Positions 33,953 to 45,940 of a stretch of DNA of 64,000 nucleotides are shown here, in pieces. The notes under the pieces were generated by a model that was given only the letters and a program-made list of their open reading frames with translations, did not search any database and was not told the DNA's origin. This DNA comes from Parietaria judaica (lineage: Eukaryota; Streptophyta; Magnoliopsida; Rosales; Urticaceae), in assembly GCA_954871525.1 (NCBI GenBank), contig OX940868.1:12266056-12330055 (forward strand). The letters run 5' to 3'. Made by a program: the position numbers and the translations under genes. Positions within the stretch are counted from its first letter, which is position 1. Every line of letters starts with the position of its first letter.

Positions 33953-35100
33953 AGGTTTAAAATGTCGCTTGTATATTAATTGTATATGTATGTAAGGCGA
34001 AGTTAATATGTATGCTAAGTGTATAATATTATTTGAAGTGTATCTAACGTCTGCCACAGACCTTTCATTTTTATAAGTCTAGCCAAATGATTAAACATTA
34101 TCCAGAATGTATTTTAATCACGTACGTATCATCCGTTACGGAGCTATCCTGGGACCATGGACCCGTATCACTTAAGCTACAATGAACTGCTAGTTGTTCG
34201 TCAAACCTCGAAGTGATTCCACTATAGACCCGATGTTGCACTCTTTAGTGATATGGTATATTTTATTCCCTTTATACAGCAGGGTGTCCATTGATACAAT
34301 CAAATTCGGGTTATTGTCCTTTCACTTGATGATTCACACATGAGCAGGCAATTTTTACCGTAATGCCCCTCATTGCATTTTCCTCCTTGACTCAGTCAGT
34401 AATATTATGAGTAAACCAATTATGGTTTCGATTCATAAGTTGCGCACGGGTACCTCTCACTTTTCACCACCGACAATAAAGGGAATCATCATGACTCTGA
34501 AGAGAGGTGCGTGATGCCCATGTTTATGATCAAGCTACCCTTACTACTGACTGTCATGTTCTCAAAATAATAAGGTTGGGAACAACGGTAATATCTTGTG
34601 TTCTTTAACGGATAAATCAAAGAACAATCAAGCCAGCAGTTCGGACTCAAGACCACTCAGGACTTAAAACGAATATCCATTTCATCATCATTTTGTGACT
34701 CAACTACAAAATATCAGTGACGGTCTTATATGTAACTTCTTGAGTTTAAGTCACACTTAATGCACTTCTAGTGAGTGTGACACACACATAATCTATAATA
34801 GAATTTTCACTTAGTCACATTAATGACTTTATACGATTAATGGGCTCTCACCCAATTAATCAGGTCACGGACATTTTAAGTTCATTTATTATGATTATTA
34901 ATTATTCCTCACATTGAATCTGTTGTGATAATAATAACATAATTGCATCCTTTATGAACTAAGGAAACAAACATTTTGTTTTACTCTACCAGAAACTATA
35001 ATAAGATTAAAATAATAAGTACCATATTTATTCAATGACTTGTCATAATCTATTACAAATGGATAAATATCTTGTTTAAGGACAAACATGTCCAACAATT
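33953..35100. other. Retrotransposon-like debris
   Basis: No ORF. On the minus strand it begins TGTTGGACATGTTTGTCC (35097), a typical LTR start. It could end near CCGTAACG (34134), a 0.96-kb LTR-like block without a visible TSD. The boundaries are guesses. Confidence 0.3.
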
Positions 35101-35332
35101 GTATTTCTCAGATTTTGATGAATAGAAAATTGAAGCGTTTGCTTTGAAGAAGCCGAGTTTTTACTGCTCGCATAGACACGCTTTTTAATCTTTGTAGTCC
35201 GCTCTACATCACTCGCCCAACCATAAGCGACGGGGCACGGGCCCATTTTACCCTTTTTTGCAGGTCCTCCCTCGCGTAGGACCACACCAAGGAAGGAAAA
35301 TCACGAAGAATCATCAAGACTAGCTCGGAGCT

Positions 35333-35472
35333 TCATCAAGACCGGAGTTCGCCCAGACGAGGATATCGCCAAGACAAGGACTCCGCCCGAACGTGGAGCT
35401 TCGCCAAGACAAGAACTCCGCCCCGACGAGGAGTTTCGCCAAGACAAGGACCCCGCCCAGACGAGGAGCTTC
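35333..35472. repeat. 35-bp tandem repeat, four copies
   Basis: GCCAAGACAAGGACTCCGCC-type units start at 35368, 35403 and 35438, exactly 35 bp apart, preceded by a diverged unit at 35333. Related GGAGCTTCGCC fragments continue to about 35550. It is GC-rich and open on both strands, but a non-multiple-of-three period argues against a protein repeat. Confidence 0.8.
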
Positions 35473-35731
35473 GCCGTGCTACATAATTCGCCACTAGGAG
35501 GGGAGTTCGGCGGGGAGCTTCGCCGTGAACCCGACTTCGCCCCCACAAGGAAAGTTCGCCGAGGATCGTCAACAACAGCCTAAAGACTCATCCAAGGCGA
35601 CGGAATCGCCTCCACCTTTGACGATTATTAGTCAACCCGCGTTGGCTAAGCATTTTATCATCCTTGTGTTAATCGGGTCAATCTCGGGACCCGAACCTTG
35701 GATCCGACTCTAATTTAAAGCCATTTTTACG

Positions 35732-35736
<5 letters not shown>

Positions 35737-35769
<33 letters not shown>
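35737..35769. repeat. (TA)n microsatellite
   Basis: A pure TA run in otherwise unremarkable intergenic DNA (35550-36070), where I see no gene. Confidence 0.95.
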
Positions 35770-35770
<1 letters not shown>

Positions 35771-36089
35771 CAGTCAAAGCATCCTTGAAGTGGGTGCCAG
35801 ACTATTTGTACGCGCGAATTGGCTATGCAAACTTTTACATAATTGCAACATAAGTATCTAATGTTTAGGTTGTTGAGAAAAACCTTAAATTGATTCAATT
35901 AATTGGATCTGTTTAGATCGTTATATAACATTGGATTGAAAAATTAACTAATTCTGTATTTATTAATAAATGAGATTTCAAGAAATTAGTCTAAGCATTC
36001 GGAAAGAAAGAGAGAAATAAATGCATACATACTTTTTACTGGCCTTAATAAAGTTGAATCGTTCTAAGTCTAACATAGCTATACCACGC

Positions 36090-36303
36090 AAATCAAGCTT
36101 GCTTGGCATAGTGATAAACCCACTACAATAAGACTCTTCCATGAGGTCTTGGGTTCGATCTCTTGAGACGCAGAAATTGCGTAATATATGTAATCTTGGT
36201 CGATAGTGCCTGCGTCTAATAGTGTCGATTGTTCTTAACGTGACAAATATTTTGTAATGTGAGTACATATAATCCTGACCAACAATGCCACCCAATTAAA
36301 AAA
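36090..36303 (+). mobile_element. tRNA-derived SINE with 18-bp target-site duplication
   Basis: Internal pol III promoter: A box TGGCATAGTGAT (36104-36115) and B box GGGTTCGATCTC (36151-36162). The 3' end is an A-tract (AATTAAAAAAA). The flanks AACATAGCTATACCACGC (36072-36089) and AACATAGCTATAGCACGC (36304-36321) differ at one base. Length of about 214 bp, A-tail and long TSD are diagnostic of a SINE mobilised by a LINE. Confidence 0.88.
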
Positions 36304-36504
36304 AACATAGCTATAGCACGCCACTAATTATTATTTATAGAGTGAGAGACTCAAATTCAAATCGTTCAATGCAGTGCCCATCTTTCTTGCAGAAACAATA
36401 AATTATGTTGTATTGCATGCTATTTTCGTATATCTAATCCTTTCACCCACCAATACATATTAATTTTTAAATAAAAAACCCACCAAATACCCAAAAACCA
36501 CCTA

Positions 36505-36735
36505 AGGTTTAAGAGAATTGCCCATACTTTGAAATAATTATTTTGTACCCATTAATATTTTTTTATGGACCATATTAACCTTAATACTAATTATATTTTT
36601 TAATTTTTGTTTATAATTCTTTATTAATATTTTAATTTCAAAATTAATTTCAATAGTTTACAATTTACATTAATTACGATTTTTACTTAATAGATTAATG
36701 GATGATTAATTGCAAAATTTATTTAAAGTTTCTTC

Positions 36736-36778
<43 letters not shown>

Positions 36779-37378
36779 CAGTTTTTAGAATTATATAAAC
36801 ATATTTACAGTACAACATTTAATAAAAGTTCATAAATATATTTACAGTTTTTTAAATATGCATAAATATACGCACCAACAATTACTTTTCGTGTGAGATC
36901 CTTAGTTTATTGTGTGTTTAATTACTTTTAAGCCTTTGATTTCTGTACATGGTAACGATGAATAGTAAATATAGTTACGTAAAAATACAGAATTGTAAAT
37001 ATAGAATCGTAAATATAGTTACGTAAATATATAATTGTAAATATGGTTATGTAAAAATACAAAACCGTAAATATAGTGACGTAAGTATAAAAATTATAGA
37101 AAATTGATTCGAAATTTTGTTTTTAAAATATTGATTCGTAGGGGAGAAAAAAAATAAAAAATACTAATTCATAAGGGAGATTTGTTTTTAATTTATTTAG
37201 TTTGTTACAGGACTTTTTTAATTTAAAAAATGAAATTAATATTAAATGTGGTTTAAAAAAAATGGAAGGGCATATTAATTCATATATCAATTTGTTGGTG
37301 GTCATGATTACTATAATTATAAATGAACATCTTTTTGAAACCTTGAGTCATAAATGGGCATTTACTTCATTTACCCAT
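36505..37378. mobile_element. Inverted-terminal element related to 27179-30817
   Basis: Left AAGAGAATTGCCCATAC and right AAATGGGCATTTACTTCATT form an inverted pair like the GGAAATGCCCAT ends of the element at 27179. The interior contains repeated TAAATATAGTTACGTAAA units (36960-37090) and a (TA)n tract at 36738-36773. There is no ORF of note. Confidence 0.5.
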
Positions 37379-37440
37379 TTTTAAAGTACTACTGCCCCGT
37401 CTCTTTAAAGAGATTGAGAAAAGACTTTTTTTTTTTTTTG

Positions 37441-38723
37441 AGCAAGTAATGTATCCAAAAGAGCCAGCGACGGTTGACATGGTGGCGAGCTTGCCTTGCT
37501 TGACCAACATCTTTGCCAGACCAAAATCTACAATCTTGGCGCTGAAATCGGAATCCAATAAGATGTTACCGGACTTATGTCGCGGTGGATGATGGGTGGC
37601 ACGCAGTCGTGATGCATGTAGCAGAGGCCCTGCGAAGAATCCGCAGCAATTTGTAGCCTCTTGGGCGAGTCAAGAATGCCGTGATGGACCGACCGCGAAG
37701 CTTGGCCAGCGGTCGGCTCATTCTTTCCGCGAAGCCACCGGTCCAGGCCCTAGTTCTGGAGGAACTCATAGACCAGGAGCTTGGAACTCTCGCTCGACAC
37801 GCAACACAAGAGCTTCACGATATTTGCGTGTCAGATTGAGCTCAGGATCTTGACCTCTACAAGGAAATCTTGCTCGAGCTTGTGCTCCACCCACGGATCA
37901 TCGAAGATCCGCTCCACCGCGACGACATCCCTATTGCGGTTCACGGGGACGCGGTACACCTTCCCAGAACCGCCGCTCCCGATGAGGTTGTGATCGACCA
38001 ATCCCGCTCGAACATAGGACTCTGTGAAGTCGAATTTTCAGAAGGACGTGAGCTTCCAAGTAGTGTCTCGTCCGTGCTTGGACCAATAGCAGCGGGTCAC
38101 GTAAAAAGAAAACGACACCGCCAGCATAAGCGTGACCAAACTCATTGCTATTATAAGGATTAGATACTGTGTCTCAATCTTATCCCTCCCTTTGGGCCCC
38201 AAACAGCAGAGTCTGAGCTTCAAAACATCCTTGCTCATGCAAAAGCCAGGGTTGCTGGAGAAGCTGTCGGCGTAAGCGTGGATCGCTAAATTCATGGGTA
38301 TCGTCCCCGTAAGCTCGTTTTTCTAGAGGTCAAGATAGTTCAGGATCAGGTTGTCGAGAGGACGAGATGTCTGGAGGCCGGTCAGCTTGTCAATATCATC
38401 CGGCAGACTTCCGACGAAGTAGTTGTTGGAGAGGTCTAAATCTTGGAGTAGAGCCAAATTCTCCAGGAACATTGTTGTTTCCCAGGTTTAGGACAGTGAA
38501 GATTGTTGAGCTCACAAATTAATGGAGGTACCGAGGCTGTGATGTTTGTGTTGTTGAGTCGGAGCTCGGTGACGGAGTTGGATTGGCGGGTGCTCCCGGG
38601 CCAAGAGCAGTGAGAATTGGAATCAGTAGTCCAGTTATTCATGTGAGTTAAATCTCCCCACTGCTGTTTCAGCTTCAAGAGGAGGAAGACGAGGAGGAGA
38701 GAGACGAGTATTACTCGAGCCAT
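37441..38723 (-). pseudogene. LRR receptor-like kinase (subfamily XI type), truncated and decayed
   Basis: From ATG 38723: signal peptide (MARVILVSLLLVFLLL), LRR N-cap with the CSW motif, and two or three LRRs (LNNTNITASVPPLICELNNL; a shifted frame reads NLGNNNVPG and DLSNNYFVGSLPDDI). Most of the LRR array is missing. A last LRR, a transmembrane helix (LILIIAMSLVTLMLAVSFSF, about 38155-38090) and the kinase glycine loop GSGGSGKVYRVPV follow. The VAVK lysine is Glu (codon at 37914-37912). HRDIS has a base lost after it, and [13 protein letters not shown] and GSFGYI end the homology at an A-tract (plus-strand T-run at about 37425-37440). Stops include CGA-to-TGA and CAG-to-TAG. Function would have been a plasma-membrane receptor kinase; it is dead. 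Confidence 0.9.
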
Positions 38724-38914
38724 TTCTGGTGTGATATTGTCTCTGTCAGGTCCAGATGAAGGCTTTTAAGGTCCACGGAGTGCGGAAAAATCAGAAAAGA
38801 GGTTTGAATGCTATTTGAAAATTGTGAATGTCATGACTCATGACTGAATGTAAAAAAAGACTAGTCATATGATTGAATGGTCAACGGTTGACTTTAGGAC
38901 CATATATTAAGCTC

Positions 38915-39118
38915 TATTAAGCACCAGACTTTTACATTTATTTTTTTGTACTTGGTTCATGTAGTGATAGGCAACCGTATGCCTCCTTTTTGTAATCATG
39001 CCGGTAATCACGCCAGCAATCACGCTAGTATTCTATAAGTATCAAATTGTTCTCTGCATCAAAAAATGAATGAGAAAATTTTTCTTCTTCTTCCAAGCTC
39101 TCGTTCATTTTCCGAAAA
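38915..39118 (+). repeat. 5' LTR of copia element
   Basis: 204 bp, starting TATTAAGCACCAGAC. About ten differences from the 3' LTR (roughly 95% identity by eye), including C/T changes at CpG/CpNpG-type sites. Confidence 0.93.
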
Positions 39119-39119
39119 A

Positions 39120-39131
39120 TGGTATCAGAGC
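39120..39131 (+). other. Copia primer binding site
   Basis: TGGTATCAGAGC, complementary to the 3' end of initiator methionine tRNA, directly after the 5' LTR. Confidence 0.9.
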
Positions 39132-39271
39132 GTATATCTCCATTTGCTTTCTGATTTTTTCTTGGCCTCTATTTCTTTTTCTCCTTAATCCTCTCTTATG
39201 GCTTGAGGCGGGCAAAATCAGCAACAAAACCCCAATTTTTTCTCCTTTTAAATCCCCCGACCCCTTCAAAT

Positions 39272-42200
39272 ATGGATTCTACCTCCAACCCCTACTTCTT
39301 GCACAGTGCGGATCATCCCGGCATGATCCTCGTCTCCAACCAGCTCACTAGACCAAACTACAACACCTGGAGTCGTTCCATTCTCATGGCGTTGAATGCG
39401 AAGAACAAAATCGGACTCGTTGATGGCTCCATTCAGATCCCATCTCTCGATGATGCCTGCGCCGGCGATTGGTCTCGTTGTAACAGCATGGTAACTTCCT
39501 GGCTTCTTAACTCCGTCTCTAAAGACATTGCAGACTCTCTTCTTTTCAATGATTCTACTCGGGCTGTTTGGGAAGATCTACATACTCGTTTTCGACACAG
39601 CAATGCTCCTCGAATTTTCCAAATCAAACAACAGTTGCTTCATTTACCTCAAGGAGACATGGATGTTAATCCATATTACACCAAACTGAAGATATTATGG
39701 GATGAATTGAAAAATTACCAACCCGCTCTTGTTTGCTCTTGTGGGGGTATGAAATCTAGGACAGAATACCAGGATCAGGAATCTGTAATGCAATTTCTAA
39801 TGGGATTGAACGATTCTTACTCCAACATCCGTGGGCAAATCCTTATGATGGAACCATACCATCTGTTGCTAAGATCTTTATCCTTGTCGTTCAAGAAGAG
39901 AGACAACGAGGTCTCGGCACAAGTGTCTTTGGTCCTTCTCCGGCTTCGACTGCCTTCCACGTCGTTACTCCACCTATTCCGACGGCTCTTGCTGCTTAGT
40001 TCTCTCGCTTTAAGCGACCGATTTACTCTCATTGTGGCATCTCTAGCCATGTCGCTGACAAATGCTTCAAGTTGCACGGTTTCCCTCCGGGTTACAAGGT
40101 GAAACCAAAGGCGCCAGCAGCACCGCAAACTCATTTTATGGCTTCTTCAAATATGGTGAACTCTTTTCCATCTACATTAGCCATCGGTGCAAGGGGTGCG
40201 TCTACTGCACCGCCATTGAATTCTCTTTCGACGGATCAGGTTCAACAACTCATTGCTCACCTCAGCTCCCAGCTCCAGAACCAGCCACCACAGACAGAGA
40301 CAACTCTTAATGATGTCAATCCTACTGTTTTGGACGGTAATATATCCTCATTTTCTCTTAGTAACCCTCCTACAAATGTCTTGGGTTGGATTCTTGATTC
40401 TGGTGCAACACACCATATATGCTCAGATCTGAATTTTTTTTCTGAATCCAAACCTGTTTCTAATACTATTGTGAGCCTCCCCGATGGGCATTATGCTTAT
40501 GTCACTCATATTGGTTCTGTCCATTTAACATCATGTATCATTTTGTATAATGTCCTTCATGTACCTTCATTCTCATTCAACCTCTTAAGTATTCGCGAGC
40601 TCACTCGAACTCTTCCTTGTCATGTTGACTTTTTCATGGATTTCTGTGTCATTCAGGACCTTACTCGGGGCTTGACGATTGGGAGGGGTACACAAGAGAA
40701 CAAACTTTACATTTTAGAAACCACAGAAAGCTTATGTAATTCAATTTCTGTTTCTAGTTTTTCAATTTCTAAATCAGACATTTGGCATTGTCGCCTTGGA
40801 CACCCGTCTCATGTAAAACTACGTATTTTATGCAATGAATTACATATTCCTTGCTCTACTTCTGTTTTAGATTCACATTGCAAAATTTGTTATCTATCTA
40901 AACAACGACGACTCCCTTTTATTTATAATAACAATATGTCTGCTGTCCCTTTTGATCTCATCCACATTGATACATGGGGACCTTTTCATGTTGCTACACC
41001 ACAAAGTCACAAATATTTCCTTTCGATTGTTGATGATTGCACCCGTGCAACTTGGGTCTATCTCTTGAAAGCCAAATCAGACTTTCTGTCCTTGTTTCCA
41101 CAATTTTATTCTATGATTTCAACATAATTCAAAGAAAAAATTAAATTGGTGCGATCTGATAACGCTCCTGAATTCGCATTCACTGATTTTTTTCAACAGC
41201 AAAGGAATTATTTCTAATCACTCGTGTGTTGAGCAACCAGAAAAAAACTCCTTTGTTGAGCGTAAACACCAACACCTGCTTAACGTTGCACGAGCCCTTT
41301 ACTTCCTGTCACATCTTCCTCTTTGTTATTGGGGAGATTGTGTACTCTCGGCAGTTTATCTTATTAACTGAACTCTTCACTTATTTCTAAGAAAACTCCA
41401 TTTGAACTTCTCTGCAAAACAAAACCGTCGTTTGCTCATCTTCGTGCTTTTGGTTGTTTATGTTATGGTTCCACACTTATTAGTCAACATCATAAATTCT
41501 CTCCTCGCGCCCGGGCATCTTTTTTTCTTGGATATCCTCCTGGAGTAAAGGCTTATAAACTTCTTGATATTGAAAGTCGCCGTGTTTACATTAGTCGCAA
41601 TGTCGTTTTCCATGAGAACATTTTTCCTTTTGCTCACTCTCCATCTTCATCTCTATCGACTTGTTTATTCGATGATCGTGTTCTACCACGTAATTCCTTT
41701 CCTCTTCCTGAGCCTACACCAATTACAGCCCATAATTCCCAACCTCCCTCCATTCAAACTCCACCGGATGTCTGCTCTCCAAATATTCGTCCTACTGGAA
41801 CCACTAAACACCCTTCTTACTTATCTGAGTACCATTGCTCTCTCACACGTTCTAAAAGTCCTACACTCTCATCAACCCCTGCCACATATCCTATCTCATC
41901 TCCTCTCAGTTACAGTAAACTATCCCCACCTTACCGTGCCTTCACCTTTTCTATTAGTTCCCATCATGAGCCTTCAAATTTCACCACTGCCCTAAAAAGT
42001 GAGATTTGGAGAGAGGCCATGGCCCTTGAGTTACAAGCTTTGGAATCAAATCGAACTTGGTCTCTTTGTTCTCTACCAGTTTGAAAGCAACCTATTGGTT
42101 GCAAATGGGTATACAAGAGCAAATTCAAAGCCGATGGTACTGTCGATCGCTATAAGGTCCGTCTCGTTGCAAAAGGTTACACGCAACAAGAGGGCATAGA

Positions 42201-43527
42201 TTTTCTAGACACATTTTCTCCCGTAGCCAAGCTTGTTACTGTTAAGACTCTTTTTTCTATTGGTGCGGTGAAAGGATGGTCCCTTAGTCAACTTGACGTC
42301 ACCAATGCTTTCTTGCAAGGTGACCTTGACGAAGAAGTTTACATGAAATTACCACCAGGGTACTCTCTCGGCAATGGGGAGCAAATTTTTGACCTTCCTC
42401 CTAATACTATTTGCCGCTTACACAAATCCATATATGGATTAAAACAGGCTTCACGACAATGGTTCCACAAATTCTCCTCTGTTTTAATTTCTGAAGGCTT
42501 TTCTCAGTCTTCTTGCGATCATTCACTATTTACCATGACCATTGGCACCTATTTTCTTATTTTATTGGTGTATGTTGATGATATAATCATTGCTAGCAAT
42601 GACACTCCGTCAGTCGATGCTCTCAAAGTTTCTCTCCACCGGCAGTTCAAACTTAAAGACCTTGGTTCTCTTTGATACTTCTTGGGTCTTGAAATTGCTC
42701 GATCTTCCACTGGGATTTATGTTAGCCAAAGAAAATATGCACTTGAACTCCTTTTTTATTCAGGTTACTTAGGATGCAAGCCACTGAATATACCAATGGT
42801 CCCTAACCTTAAACTTTCTCAATCTGAAGGGGATTTATTGGCTGATCAAACTAGCTATCGTCGTTTGATCGGTAAGTTGTTGTATCTCACAATCACACGA
42901 CCAGACCTTAGCTATGCCGTGAACCGTCTAAGTCACTTTCTTGCAGTCCCTCGCACTCCTCATCTTCAGGCCGTTTTTCGTATTCTACAATACGTAAAAT
43001 GAACACCGGGACAAGGGTTATTTTTTTCTTCCAAGTCGACGTTACAACTCAAGGCATTCGCATATTCTGACTGGGCCCAATGTCCAGGTTCTCGTTGGTC
43101 TATTTTGGGTTTTTGCATCTTTCTTGGCTCTTCTCTTATTTCTTGGAAATCCAAGAAGCAACACACCGTTTCACGCTCTTCGGCAGAGGCCGAGTATCGA
43201 TGTATGGCAAATACTAGTTGTGTAATAACTTGGCTCATTGCTCTTCTCCAAGATCTTCGAATTTCTCATCGTACACCTGCGCTTTTATATTGCGACAATC
43301 AAGTTGCCCTACACATTGCTGCTAATCTGGTTTATCACGAGCGGACGAAACACATTGACATAGATTGTCATCTCATTCGAGAAAAGATTCAATCTGGCAT
43401 CATCAAAACCTTTCATGTCTCTTCCGACAACCAACTTGCCGATCTGTTGACTAAGGCGTTCTATCCGTCTCAGTTTCATCATCTTTTACGCAAGATGGGA
43501 GTAATCAACATATACTCTCCATCTTGA
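39272..43527 (+). pseudogene. Copia gag-pol polyprotein, multiply interrupted
   Basis: In order: gag/UBN2 region from ATG 39272 (MDSTSNPYFLHS, NYNTWSRSILMALNAKNKIG); frame change near 39870; zinc knuckle near 40020-40090 with its first Cys replaced (TGC to TAC); protease LDSGATHHIC (about 40390); GAG-pre-integrase HCRLGHPSHVKL ... CKICYLSKQ; integrase HIDTWGP ... stop at 41125-41127; RT region 42000-42990 with catalytic YVDDI; RNase [55 protein letters not shown]. Stops at 41125, 42082, 42674 and 43000 interrupt it; two are CAA-to-TAA and CGA-to-TGA. It ends with TGA 43525-43527, next to the PPT. Confidence 0.92.
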
Positions 43528-43533
43528 GGGGGA
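43526..43533 (+). other. Copia polypurine tract
   Basis: GAGGGGGA, overlapping the stop codon and one base before the 3' LTR. Confidence 0.8.
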
Positions 43534-43534
43534 C

Positions 43535-43738
43535 TATTAAGCACCAGACCTTTACATTTATTTTTTTGTACTTGGTTCATGTAGTGAGTAGGCAACCCTA
43601 TGCCTCCTTTTTGTAATCACGCCAGTAATCACGCCAGCAATCACGCTAGTATTCTATGAGTATCAAATTGTTCTCTGCATCAGAAAATGAATGAGAAAAT
43701 TCTTCTTCTTCTTCCAAGCTCTCGTTCATTTTCTAAAA
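43535..43738 (+). repeat. 3' LTR of copia element
   Basis: 204 bp, TATTAAGCACC ... TTCTAAAA, followed by TSD AGCTC. Confidence 0.93.
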
Positions 43739-43743
43739 AGCTC

Positions 43744-45940
43744 TGTTGGTTTATCAAATTTGAGATTCTTTTTTTATTATAGAGGAACAATACCGATTTG
43801 ACCGCAAACCCAATATATCAAAAAATAATTAAATACCCGGATTAGATTAAAAAATAATTTTATGTTTTGATATGAAGACTGCAACTCATTCCCGGTGTAT
43901 ACTGCTTTGTCACTAAATTTTATATTATATTTTCTAATTAGTAATAGTTATATCTATCGCGTTATTGAAATTAATTTTTTTTATCTACTCCTTTTTCCAA
44001 CGATTATTATGTGGCAATACATGTTTAATGAAGTAGTTATGGATAGTAAAAACAATTTGATGTAGTTGTAGATGATAAAAACTTGGAACTTAGAACAAAG
44101 AAATAAGAAGTTATAATTTATTTTTATTAGTCATCTCTTGAGTTATCACTTTCTGCTTCAATGTTGTACGGATTTGTAAGAAATTTATTAGTTTTATTTA
44201 TGTTCTATGAGATTTTGTTACTTTTTTGTATAATAATTATTTGGAGTAGATCGTAGAATGGGTAAATGTATTAGATGAAGCTTCCCAGTAGGAACACCAC
44301 GTTGGATAACTGAGACGCACCTGTTGAACCTCTTGGGATTAATATTCCTTGGCATTTTTACCGTAAGATCAATAATCAATACTTAACTTAAGACTATCTT
44401 GTTTATTTTTTTTTATTCTCCTATAGAGAGAAATTGTATTTTCATAAACATAATGAGCAGTTATTTATAAGCAAACGTATAAATAAGGGGTAATAATTAC
44501 AAAAATTGTTTTGGTAGATATATTAAGGAGTTTAGCTCTAATACTATTGTTTTGGTCGAGTTCTCTCGGGAGGGGATTTGACTAGATTATGGTTTAATGG
44601 GCTCTTTAGCTCCCTTTATATACACAAGTCTAAATGACGTAATGAGCTTTAACTATTTAATATCTCATTACGTCATATTAACTATATGATTAATAATTTT
44701 AATCGTTTATTAATCATTTAATCTCTCAGCGGACCCATGTGGGCCCGATGCCTATTTATAACCGATCAGTTGGGCCCCGAAGGCCCATAGGAATGATAAG
44801 CTCATTAAAGCCCAGGGCATTATTCCCTTCAACTTTATTTAAATTGATAAAAGCCTAAGCTGCGGTACCATTATAGGAATCTTCCCACCTTTCAGATTAA
44901 TTAATTGTGGAAATATTAATTATTAATCCTACTATCCTAGTCAAAATTCGAATAATCACAGAGTAGGATTGATAATTACTTCGTGTTGTGTGCTTGACGG
45001 TTTTCTCAGTAAAGACTTCATGATTTCTTCTTTGAGCACGTGAGTTCCAATCACATAGTGAAGCCACTATCGATATACACCGCGTAAACCGAACACCTTC
45101 AATCGTCAAGCATCAGAGACCGGAGTATGACCGGATCGATGTTAGTTGAACAAAAGCGGTGACTATCCGAGCTATGAAATCAACTACACAAATCCCGAGG
45201 AAGCAGGGGTCGCCAGCGCATAGAGAGAGAGATGGAGGCTACTAATGGTATTTAGTTTAATTACGATCTCATCATAAGCCTAGCCTGTATATAAATAATT
45301 ACTCACATTAACATCATATATTTTTCTGAAACTTAAAGATAATTAGCCATATCAATGTTTTGAAATTATTAAAATAGCCATTGTTTGGTTAATTTGTGTC
45401 ATAGCAAATAGGCCACATTAACTGATATAAAATGACTTATCTACCCTTATTATTATTAATAATTAATATTAAAATTCAAATTAACAAAATTATTTTTGAA
45501 ATTTATTTTAATAATTAATACGAATTTATTTTTAATTTTTTAATAATTAATAAAATAAAATATTAGGAAACAAATATTTGAATTCCAAATTTAAAAATAA
45601 ATTTCAAATTTAATATGAAAAACGTTTTTCACTTTTTGATATAGAAATTCAAATTTGTTAACTAACGATAATTCAAATTAACCATAAACAATTTGAGTTA
45701 AAAAAACATTAACCAAATTAACAATTCGAATTAACATATATTTACATAAATTAATATAAATAAATAAAAATACAAAAATAAATGTGAAAAATACATCTCT
45801 ATTATCGTAGAAAAATACATTTCTACATGAATTAACAAATAATTACACGAATTAATAGACATAAACACGTCACGTCAAAAAGATAGTAAAAAACAAAACA
45901 AAAAACTGAATAAACACGAATAAACAAAAATAAACCCTAA
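43744..45940. other. Intergenic, possible LTR debris
   Basis: AT-rich. On the minus strand 45230-44570 contains TTATAAATAGG (about 44760) and a leader-like GC-richer stretch, which may be a degenerate LTR. No coding sequence is recognised. 45250-45860 is almost pure A/T. Confidence 0.35.

Larger units (their letters stand above)
38915..43738 (+). mobile_element. Ty1/copia LTR retrotransposon, complete structure
   Basis: 4.8 kb with TSD AGCTC (38910-38914 and 43739-43743). Identical-length 204-bp LTRs differ at about ten positions. PBS TGGTATCAGAGC starts 1-2 nt after the 5' LTR, and a GAGGGGGA tract precedes the 3' LTR. The polyprotein has several stops and frame changes. The LTR ends are TATTAAG...AAAA rather than TG...CA. 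It lies just upstream of the dead receptor kinase. Confidence 0.95.

Noticed and set aside
34134..35097. Complete LTR call
   Set aside because: The left end does not match the TG...CA rule and no target duplication was found; kept only as debris.
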